Assembly: GCA_963576735.1 (NCBI GenBank)
Contig: CAUYWD010000278.1
Span: forward strand, 1-64,000
Direction: 5' to 3'
DNA length: 64,000 nucleotides
Source of the DNA: Bedellia somnulentella
Lineage: Eukaryota > Arthropoda > Insecta > Lepidoptera > Bedelliidae
Below are positions 9,769 through 16,722 of this stretch, piece after piece. The translations under genes and the position numbers were made by a program. Numbering within the stretch: the first letter of the stretch is position 1; each line of letters begins with the position of its first letter. The notes below the pieces were generated by a model. It was not told where the DNA came from. It worked only from the letters and a program-made list of their open reading frames with translations, and ran no database searches.

Positions 9769-10159
9769 GTGGGGAAATCCTCATGGATTCCCCGCCGCAT
9801 GGGGGTGCGACGGGGATATGTCAGACTTCTACTGACTAAAACCCCACGGTGGTCCTTCCAGGTGCGAAATTTGTAGAGCCCACGGGTCGTCTGGCCTTAG
9901 GCAATTCATCGCCGCGGGCTCCACACACCTAACGCTGCTAGGCGTTCCTTCAAAGGGGGGGACAGAACCCCCCTGTTTCCACCTCTTATAGTAACGGACG
10001 CTCGGAACCACTCAAGCGTCCGTCCTTCTTGGGCAGGGTTTGGTAGCGCGCAGATAGCCCCACTCTGCGCGCCTCCTGCCCGTGGAGCCCCGCTTTCGGC
10101 GACGCACGCCATATGGGGGCTCCGTGGTCTTAGAGGACCCTAACCGAGGCCGCGGTGCG
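9767..10159 (-). other. B1 3' UTR with conserved hairpins
   Basis: No ORF of its own. The terminal hairpin pairs 9771-9780 with 9785-9793 and lies just before ACGT and the A-tail. A second hairpin GTCAG/CTGAC is at 9820-9836. A third, GGACGCT (9996-10002) with AGCGTCC (10015-10021), recurs in other copies with compensating bases. These are candidate binding sites for the ORF2 protein. The sequence is almost identical to the 3' UTR of B4. Confidence 0.8.
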
Positions 10160-13100
10160 TCAGAGGTTCCTGGCACCGCGGCGACGACGGCCCCTTCCAG
10201 TGGGGTCCGCCAGCTCCCTTTCCCTTTCGGCGGCCTCCTTTGCAAGCATTACGTGTTCGCAAAAGGAGGCCACCGCCGCCCACGCTTCGGGGCTATCCAC
10301 AATGGCCGCAACTACGGCCGTCAGGGATAGATCCGGGCCAATGCTTGCCCGGAGTGCTGCCCTCTCCCCAGCCCAAGCTGGGCACTCTTCGAGAGTGTGT
10401 TTCGCCGAATCTTCGGGGCAATTCAGACAGTGGTGGCAACGAGCAGCCTGCTCTTTACCCAGCCGCCACAGGTACTTACCGAAGCAACCATGCCCGGAAA
10501 GGACCTGTGTCAGCCGGAAGCTCAGAGATCCATGCTCTCGCTGCAACCACTGCGTGAGGACGGGGAGAATGGCCTCCACCGTCTTGTGCCCCGCGCTCGG
10601 CTGTCCCAGCCTGAGCGCCCATGCCTCGAGGGCAGCTGCCTCGACCTCCTGCTTGTAGGCCGCAGTCTCCCGTTGCGTGGGCCAGTGGCCCTGCGTCCGC
10701 CGATCTTCGCGCCAGTGGAAAGTGGACGCGAGGACTTTCGCGTCCAAATCCCATGGCATGGAACCCGCCAATAGGCAGGCAGCCTCTCGGGATACCGTAC
10801 GGTATCCCCTTGACGCCCTGATGGACATAAGGCGCTGCGGCGCATGAAGAAGCGCCGCATTAGCCCCGTTCAGGGCGTCTGCCCAAACTGGGGAGCCGTA
10901 CATTGCCATTGATCGTACGACCCCCATATAGAGCTGCCTGCTTGCGTTCCTGGGGCCCCCAAGGTTCGGCATGAGTCTGCTAAGGGCAGCAGCCGCAACC
11001 ATTAACCGGGGCCCCAAACGCTCGAAGTGAGCGCGGAACGTCCAACGGCCGTCGAGCACTAATCCCAGGTATTTCAAAGTCGACTCGACGGCAATCCTCA
11101 CGCCACCCACGACGATGGCGGATTCTCCCACTGGCGGACGATTCCGAGGCCCATGAAACCACATGGCCTCGGACTTATTCAGGGCCACTTCAAGGCCCAG
11201 AAGCCTTATGCGGCGCACAACGTGCGCCACTCCCGCTGTTGCGCGGATGGCGGCCTCCCTGTATGTTTTCCCTCGAGCCGTCACTAGGGTGTCGTCTGCA
11301 TAGCAGGTGAGTTGGACACCCCAGAGGTTGGCGCCGCGCAGGACCCAATCGTAGCCGATGTTCCACAGGAGCGGACCTAAGACTGACCCCTGTGGCACAC
11401 CGCATGACATAGCGCGGCTTTCCCACCCCTCCCGAACCGGGTAAGTAATAGAACGGTCCGAGAGGTACGACTCGAGGACCCTCGATATGTATGGAGGCAC
11501 TACGTGATACTTGAGTGCCTCTTTAATACAGGGCCAGGGCATGGTGTTGAAAGCGTTGGCGATGTCGAGTGACACCGCCAAAACCACTTCGCCCTGTGCG
11601 ACCGCCTCATCCGCTATTTCGCGAACGCGCAACACCGCGTGTACCGTTGAGCGGCATCGGCGGAATCCAAACTGCTGGTCCGATATGTTTGGACCTACTT
11701 CGTCGAGGTGCTCGACGATTCGGGCAGAGATCACCCTCTCGAAAAGTTTGCCCGCCTCGTCGAGTAGCACGATAGGCCGAAAAGACGATGGTTCGACGGA
11801 GTCAGCGGGGCGCCCTTCCTTTCGTAGGAGGACGAGTTTGCCCACCTTCCAAGGCTCTGGGAATACCCCTTGTGCCAGGCACAGGGAAAGCAGGCCCCGG
11901 AACTTCTCCTCCAGGAAGGGTTCCAGTGCGACCACCCAGGCTCGCCCCGGGATGCCGTCTAGTCCCGGGGCTGTCTTCTTCGCCTTGAGTCGCTTTATTG
12001 CCACCGCCAACTCCGGTTCAGTCACTTCTGGGACCAGCAGTTCTTCCTCCTCATGCTGCCGCTCTGCAGCCATCACTGGGGGCATATGAGCTGCCCTTGC
12101 CGGAAACAAGGCCGAGACCACATTTTCCACTACGTACGGCTGGAGACTCGTTGTCAGAGGGGGCGCCCAAGGGCGAAGCTGCTGCCGCACTACCTTGTAC
12201 GGCCTGCCCCATGGGTCGTTGTTTAGAGTCTCCAGCGATTCCTGCTTGGAGGCGAGTTTGGCCCTGAGAACAGCGATCTTCAGGGCTTTTTTCGCCTCAC
12301 GGTACGCATCAACAATTTCTTGTTCCTCGGCCTCGATCCGGCGTCTTCTCCTTCTGTAGCGCTGACATCGGCGGCCCGCCACCATGCTAGCTCGGCGGAG
12401 CTGAGCAACTTCGGCAGACCACCAGTGAACTTGTCTCCTTGGAGCCATTGGTCCCGCCCGGGGCATGGACGCGTCGCATATCTCTGTGAGGGCCCCACTA
12501 AACCAGGCCACCTCAGCCATGATGTCATTGGCAAAGTCAGGCGGTGCAGACCAGGACTGGACAATGGCTGCTTCGGCCATTAGTTCTTTATCCAGCCTGC
12601 TGAGGGCCCATCTTGGGCCCCCGTTTGCCGATGAGCCGCCTGATGAGGTGGCTTCACGAGACGTAGAGACATCAAACCGAATATATCGGTGGTCAGAGTA
12701 TGTCTCCACGTCAGTGATGACCCTCCAGCCCTTGATTAGGGCCCAGAGACCGGGAGTAGCGAAAGTCAGATCGACGATCGAACTCCCGTTATGCCTAACA
12801 CATGTGGGTGTCGAACCCGTGTTAGCGACAGCCATTCCAGTGGCCGTCGCCCATTCAACAACGGCGTGTCCGAAAGGTTCCGTTGCCGGGGATCCCCAAA
12901 CCACTGACTTAGCGTTAAAGTCCCCGGCAATCAAAACCTGCCGAGGACGGCGCTGAAGGACTACTGCTTCTAGATCTTGCAGAAACACCTCGAAGTCGGA
13001 AAGTGGATCGTTAGCGGAGAAGTAGATTGACACTACGACAATTTCTCCGATGCGAGCCACCACGAACCTCCGACCCCGGGTCACTTCTTCCAGCAGCAGT

Positions 13101-13288
13101 CCTGAAGATCTGCTGACCGTTATTGCAGCGACGCCGTAAAGATCCGACACCCAATTTACCCCATCGGGGACGAAATATGGCTCCGAGACCACTCCAATGT
13201 TTATTAACCACTCCGCCATGCTTTGAAAGAATAGGTCTTGGGCAGTGGCGCAGTGGTTAAGGTTCACCTGTAGGAACCGCATAGCCAT
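10160..13288 (-). CDS. B1 ORF2: APE endonuclease / reverse transcriptase, 1042 aa
   Basis: The ATG at 13288-13286 begins MAMRFLQVNLNHC; the in-frame GTG just before it is not used, because the sibling copies start at this ATG. Endonuclease: EPY near 37, GDFNAKS about 122-128, SIVDLTF about 171, SDHRYI about 199. A basic linker (RRCQRYRRRRRR) lies near 310. Reverse transcriptase: TAPGLDGIPG about 440, FRPIVLLDE about 504, SLDIANAFNT about 574 (motif A), GVPQGSVLGPLLWN about 630, CYADDTLV about 662 and YLGLVLDG about 740. C-terminal CCHC: CHHC...H...C at about 951-969. The length fits R1-clade ORF2. No stop or frameshift is seen. It should nick the telomere repeat and prime reverse transcription there. 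Its start overlaps the ORF1 stop region (TAGTGATG). Confidence 0.95.
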   Translation of the reverse strand: MAMRFLQVNLNHCATAQDLFFQSMAEWLINIGVVSEPYFVPDGVNWVSDLYGVAAITVSRSSGLLLEEVTRGRRFVVARIGEIVVVSIYFSANDPLSDFEVFLQDLEAVVLQRRPRQVLIAGDFNAKSVVWGSPATEPFGHAVVEWATATGMAVANTGSTPTCVRHNGSSIVDLTFATPGLWALIKGWRVITDVETYSDHRYIRFDVSTSREATSSGGSSANGGPRWALSRLDKELMAEAAIVQSWSAPPDFANDIMAEVAWFSGALTEICDASMPRAGPMAPRRQVHWWSAEVAQLRRASMVAGRRCQRYRRRRRRIEAEEQEIVDAYREAKKALKIAVLRAKLASKQESLETLNNDPWGRPYKVVRQQLRPWAPPLTTSLQPYVVENVVSALFPARAAHMPPVMAAERQHEEEELLVPEVTEPELAVAIKRLKAKKTAPGLDGIPGRAWVVALEPFLEEKFRGLLSLCLAQGVFPEPWKVGKLVLLRKEGRPADSVEPSSFRPIVLLDEAGKLFERVISARIVEHLDEVGPNISDQQFGFRRCRSTVHAVLRVREIADEAVAQGEVVLAVSLDIANAFNTMPWPCIKEALKYHVVPPYISRVLESYLSDRSITYPVREGWESRAMSCGVPQGSVLGPLLWNIGYDWVLRGANLWGVQLTCYADDTLVTARGKTYREAAIRATAGVAHVVRRIRLLGLEVALNKSEAMWFHGPRNRPPVGESAIVVGGVRIAVESTLKYLGLVLDGRWTFRAHFERLGPRLMVAAAALSRLMPNLGGPRNASRQLYMGVVRSMAMYGSPVWADALNGANAALLHAPQRLMSIRASRGYRTVSREAACLLAGSMPWDLDAKVLASTFHWREDRRTQGHWPTQRETAAYKQEVEAAALEAWALRLGQPSAGHKTVEAILPVLTQWLQREHGSLSFRLTQVLSGHGCFGKYLWRLGKEQAARCHHCLNCPEDSAKHTLEECPAWAGERAALRASIGPDLSLTAVVAAIVDSPEAWAAVASFCEHVMLAKEAAERERELADPTGRGRRRRGARNL

Positions 13289-13290
13289 CA

Positions 13291-15429
13291 CTAATTTATG
13301 ACCATGGGTTCCGCCTCAGGTCTAATATCGCCACCATTGCTTGGTAAGCGATTAGACTTTTCAGGGCTATGGTGCCCTATTCCTGCCCTTGTCGTGCCTC
13401 CTCTCTTCTTTTTATTCGAAGAGCAGGCTTTTGCACCAACAGTATGATTTGCTGGCTTACTGGCGGCTTTACAGACGGGGCAGCTAGGTTTAGCCCCACA
13501 ATCCCTAGCAATGTGGTCTGGCTGACCGCAACGGTAGCAAAAGTTGCTACGGTCTACCTCCGACTTGCACTGCGCACGAACATGGCCAGGTTCGAGGCAT
13601 TTATAGCAGCGTAACTCTTTCTTTGAAAGAAGCTGCACCCTAGCCGTTCCGTAACCGATTTCTAGCGCCTTCAACTGCAATAGTTTCTTGGCAGTAACGG
13701 TTGGACACCTAATGTGAACAGAACACAATCCGCGTTGTCCTTCCGTTATCTGCCCCACCTTTAAGTCTGATGTGGAGCAATCAGCAGCAGTTGCAATGAC
13801 GACTCTCACTTCTTCTACAGAGACTGAATCGTCTAGGCCGACAAGACGTAGGTCTTCCAGTTTTGATGGCCTAGAAATTTTCACCATACTGGCATCAAAA
13901 ACTTCTCTTAATTTCGCCGCAAGAACGTCCGCCTTCTGAGAGGAGCTCTCACCACCTACCTCTAGTTTTCGAGCCCCAGTTAATGCTGTCCGCATACGCA
14001 AGGGCCCCATCCCTAAGCCTGGCAGGTCCAACTTTTGCCTTGCTTCAGTCATAATTTGCTTGTAAGTAAGACCAGACTCACAAGCTTGTTCTTGAAGCGT
14101 AACTATTACTGCTGAAGTACGAGGGACTCGTAGCTTCTTTGATGCCGCTTTGTTTTTGGTCGGCTGACGGTCTTTTGCTGGAACATCTTTTGTGGACCGC
14201 TTCTTGCCCCGCCGGACCACAGTCGCCCAGGACTCTACTGCGTCCCCTGAAGAAGGGCCGGGAACAGGTTGCAAATCCGCAGCTCGAGGACCCAAAGGTT
14301 GGGCTACTTCTTGTAGGCTCACTTCTGGTGAGGATATTTTAGCAGTTTTCTTACCCTGGCCTTTGCCCTTGCCCTTTTCCGCCGTTTTTTGTTGGGTCCC
14401 TTTAGCTACAGATGTACCCTTTCTTTGTGGTGCAGCGTTTGCTACCAGCTTTGAGGTTACTCCATCTGCAGCCAACGGTGGGCGAATCCGTTTTTCTGGA
14501 AGGAGACGGCCTTCCAGTGCCTCAAGTCTGGCGTTAACCATGGTTCCTACTTGAACCATGATTGCACGAGCTAAGTTTTCATCTGGCGAGGATGTTTTCT
14601 CCGAGGATGAGCTAATGCCGCTAATCTTTACCCTCATTTCCGCCAATTCCATCCGCAGAGCATCCATTTGGCTAGCTAAGCTAGCGTTATCGGCTTTTAT
14701 CCTTTGATTTTCCTCCTTTTGCCGGGAGAGCTCTTCCTGCAACTTTATAACTTCATCAGAAGATGAACACTCCTTGAGAAGTTCATTATGATGCAGAATT
14801 TTTTCCGCCGCATTCTTAAGGTCCCTTACAAAAGTACCTTTTAAATTTCCCGATCTCTTGGCTACTTCCAGTATTTTCGAGACCCCCTCTTCGACAGTCT
14901 GAGCTAATTCTGCAGCCGAATTTTTCGCACTTAGGGCTGTTGAGGCCTGCGTTTTATCTTTCCGAGCTGCATTACGGTTGGCTCGCTGGCTTATATCCTC
15001 CTTTTCCGTTACTATCTGCTCTTGCCGTAAGAACTGATTTCGCGCTGCTTTTGCATCAGCCCTTGCCTTGCCCACGCCTATGTATTCTCCTGTGGAAGGA
15101 GGTCTTCCACGGCCTTTTTTTGGTGGTACTGTGCTACCAGCAAAGGAATTTTCACTGCCATCGGAGTCTGAGACACTCAGTCCGCTCCCAGCTCGCCGCT
15201 TTCTTAGGAGATCAAAGAAGCTATTCGAGCTACCTGCAGTCTTCATTGATGAGTCGCTCATCCCCTCATCACTAAAATCGGAATCCGTTAATCGTTTGCC
15301 TTGGTCGTTGGTTTGGAAGTTTTTGCCCCCCCCAGAATACGCGGGGGCGCCTTCCGCAGAAGCGGAAGGGTGGGATTCCCCCTTTCGGGGACCCACCTGG
15401 GTAATACTCTTCAAAATTTCCTTGTTCAT
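13291..15429 (-). CDS. B1 ORF1: Gag-like nucleic-acid-binding protein, 712 aa
   Basis: Starts at ATG 15429-15427. Residues about 11-36 (TQVGPRKGESHPSA to YSGGGKN) are almost invariant in all B copies. Next come an acidic serine-rich stretch (MSDSS), an AT-hook-like core GRGRPP at 106-111, and SGNLKGTFVRDLKNAA near 210. A coiled coil follows (LQEELSRQKEENQRIKAD and on), then a lysine-rich linker and an RNA-binding domain. Three zinc knuckles fill about 608-669: CYKCLEPGHVRAQC, CYRCGQPDHIARDC and CPVC...H...C. It ends EPMVIN then TAG TGA, and the second stop overlaps the ORF2 ATG. Expected role: RNA packaging and delivery to telomeres. Confidence 0.93.
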   Translation of the reverse strand: MNKEILKSITQVGPRKGESHPSASAEGAPAYSGGGKNFQTNDQGKRLTDSDFSDEGMSDSSMKTAGSSNSFFDLLRKRRAGSGLSVSDSDGSENSFAGSTVPPKKGRGRPPSTGEYIGVGKARADAKAARNQFLRQEQIVTEKEDISQRANRNAARKDKTQASTALSAKNSAAELAQTVEEGVSKILEVAKRSGNLKGTFVRDLKNAAEKILHHNELLKECSSSDEVIKLQEELSRQKEENQRIKADNASLASQMDALRMELAEMRVKISGISSSSEKTSSPDENLARAIMVQVGTMVNARLEALEGRLLPEKRIRPPLAADGVTSKLVANAAPQRKGTSVAKGTQQKTAEKGKGKGQGKKTAKISSPEVSLQEVAQPLGPRAADLQPVPGPSSGDAVESWATVVRRGKKRSTKDVPAKDRQPTKNKAASKKLRVPRTSAVIVTLQEQACESGLTYKQIMTEARQKLDLPGLGMGPLRMRTALTGARKLEVGGESSSQKADVLAAKLREVFDASMVKISRPSKLEDLRLVGLDDSVSVEEVRVVIATAADCSTSDLKVGQITEGQRGLCSVHIRCPTVTAKKLLQLKALEIGYGTARVQLLSKKELRCYKCLEPGHVRAQCKSEVDRSNFCYRCGQPDHIARDCGAKPSCPVCKAASKPANHTVGAKACSSNKKKRGGTTRAGIGHHSPEKSNRLPSNGGDIRPEAEPMVIN
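15325..15397 (-). other. Three contiguous GC-rich hairpins inside the start of B1 ORF1
   Basis: Hairpin 1 is 15369-15397: GGTGGG/CCCACC with an inner CCCC/GGGG stem and a GAAA loop in the sense strand. Hairpin 2 is 15351-15368, CTTCCGC/GCGGAAG. Hairpin 3 is about 15325-15349, GCCCCC/GGGGGC. The same block recurs at 31727-31799, 37945-38017, 46237-46309, 52578-52650 and 58849-58921. It begins about 30 nt after the ORF1 AUG. Confidence 0.8.
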
Positions 15430-15555
15430 ATTAGTTTTTTGGTAGGCTTTACCCTCGGCCTACCATCGAGCTTAACCCCCCCATCCCCTGCGCTTGGCAC
15501 TGGACCCCCTCCAGACATTCATCCTCTCGGCACGCTGACCTTAGGATTAGGGTAA

Positions 15556-15564
15556 TTTTTTATA
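15556..15564 (-). promoter_or_regulatory. TATA-like box in the B1 5' UTR
   Basis: The sense sequence TATAAAAAA lies about 130 nt upstream of the ORF1 ATG. It is conserved in all full-length B copies (31955, 38177, 46467, 52807, 59066), in S1 (40258, 40436) and in the 3' UTR of A2 (16401, 16576). Whether it is a promoter or only part of a conserved RNA is unknown. Confidence 0.35.
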
Positions 15565-15885
15565 GAGGTTTTCTTCCTCGCAGCCCAGACCTCAGTGGCC
15601 TGAGCCCCCGTTCCCACCGAAGTAGGCTTACGGGTTGGCCGGCAGTATCATGAAGACACTGCCGCCCCTCCATCACCAGCCGCCCAATATGGACAGTCGC
15701 TGGGACCGAATCCACGACAAGACAGAACCTGGCCGACCGATGCGACACAGACGCCAGGTTCTAACACCCGCCCCAGCCGCCCAATGTGGACAAACGCTGG
15801 GGCTAAGCCGTGCACATCAGAATGTGCCACGACTTCCCGTCCGCTTACTGCTCGCTCTGTAAGCAGAGGAGAGAAGCGGACTTTT

Positions 15886-15965
15886 GGTACATTAGCTTCA
15901 CCCCGGACTGGATTGCCCGAGGCTACTGAGCCCCCACGCCACGACAAGGCTGTACCGTGTGGGGG
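15886..15965 (-). ncRNA. Candidate HDV-like self-cleaving ribozyme at the 5' end of B1
   Basis: The 80-nt sense strand folds in the HDV order. P1 is CCCCCAC (15965-15959) with GUGGGGG. P2 is GGUAC (15956-15952) with GUACC (15890-15886). P3 is GCC/GGC with loop UUGUCGU. P4 is CCUCGG/CCGGGG. The joining strand before P2 contains GCUAAU with a C in the catalytic position. The P3/L3 segment closely resembles that of genomic HDV. Cleavage 5' of P1 would free the RNA exactly at the telomere junction. Confidence 0.75.
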
Positions 15966-16054
15966 AACCTAACCTAACCTAACCTAACCTAACCTAACCT
16001 AACCTAACCTAACCTAACCTAACCTAACCTAACCTAACCTAACCTAACCTAACC
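15966..16054. repeat. Telomere repeats, 89 bp
   Basis: AACC plus 17 CCTAA-phase units between B1's 5' end and A2's poly(T). Confidence 0.97.
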
Positions 16055-16078
16055 TTTTTTTTTTTTTTTTTTTTTTTT

Positions 16079-16647
16079 ACGTGGTCGGAATCTGGAAACA
16101 GATACACTGACCGCCCAAAGGGGGGCAGGCGGCCAGGTTATGTGGGGTTTCACCCACTAAACCTTTCCACGGTGGACTTCCTCAGACACTTGGGACGCCT
16201 CCGGGACCTCGCTGAACACGCCGGTGACGCCCTCGTGTCTTGCCCTTTCGGGCACCTCCCTGGGGAACGAAAACGCGCCCCAGTACTCCGCACGCCTTGC
16301 GGCTCGGCAGCAGTCGTCCACCAACTGCCACCGCCTCCTTGGGCCACAAAATTCGAGACGGGGCCCCCACCCCGTAACGAAAAGTGACACCATCGTGGCA
16401 TTTTTTATAGAGGTTTGCTTCCTCGCGGCCCAGGCCTCAGTGGCCTGGTCCCCCGTTCCCACCGAAATGGGTTTACGGTTGGGCCGGCGGCAGGTCAAAA
16501 CTGCCGCCGCCCCCTCGCTGCCCAGCCGCCGGATGCCAGCAGACGCTGGGCCGAGAAAGTGACACCTTCGTGGCATTTTTTATAGAGGTTTGCTTCCTCG
16601 TGGCCCAGGCCTCAGTGGCCTGGTCCCCCGTTCCCACCGAAATGGGC
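16079..16647 (-). other. A2 3' UTR with a tandem 175-bp duplication
   Basis: Non-coding apart from shadow frames. It holds the first copy and part of the second copy of a 175-bp direct repeat, each with a TATA-like box in the sense direction. The rest, 16079-16380, has a GTGGG/CCCAC stem near 16140-16155 and G/C-rich sequence with no match to the B 3' UTRs apart from the terminal ACGT. Confidence 0.75.
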
Positions 16648-16722
16648 TTACGGTTGGGCCGGCGGCAGATCGGAACTGCCGCCGCCCCCTCGCTGCCCAG
16701 CCGCCCGATGGGGTCGCCGCAA
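16381..16722 (-). repeat. Tandem repeat of about 175 bp in the A2 3' end, related to the B 5' UTR
   Basis: Copy 1 is 16381-16555 and copy 2 is 16556 to about 16722; both start AAAGTGACACC. Each contains TTTTTTATAGAGG, a CTCAG-type palindrome region, CCCCCGTTCCCACCGAA and a GGCGGCAG/CTGCCGCC hairpin. The same order of blocks occurs in the 5' UTR of every B element (for example 15556-15690). Copy 2 also encodes the last residues of A2 ORF2. Confidence 0.85.

Larger units (their letters stand above)
9722..15965 (-). mobile_element. B1: full-length family B telomere-specific non-LTR retrotransposon
   Basis: In sense order (right to left) it has a 5' ribozyme-like end at 15965, a 5' UTR, ORF1, ORF2, a 3' UTR ending ACGT, and a 45-base poly(A) (poly(T) 9722-9766). 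The body without the tail is 6199 bp. Both ORFs are open. The repeat strand reads CCTAACC before the poly(T) and AACCTAACC after the 5' end. So the first nick is CC^T on the CCTAA strand and the second cut is TT^A on the TTAGG strand, the site I recall for TRAS1 of Bombyx. The two-ORF R1-clade layout supports a TRAS/SART relative. Confidence 0.95.
15430..15965 (-). other. B1 5' UTR: a chain of hairpins upstream of ORF1
   Basis: Just upstream of the ORF1 ATG is the hairpin GGTAGGC/GCCTACC (about 15440-15463). Further 5' come a TATA-like TATAAAAAA (sense, 15564-15556), GAGG/CCTC, CTCAG/CTGAG (15590-15604), GGCAGT/ACTGCC (about 15641-15663) and AACCTGG/CCAGGTT stems. The ribozyme-like fold is at the 5' end. 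There is no plausible ORF. Confidence 0.75.

Noticed and set aside
13289..13291. GTG start for B1 ORF2 (and likewise 29681 in B2)
   Set aside because: The codon is formed by the stop-start junction; the ATG directly after it matches all other copies.
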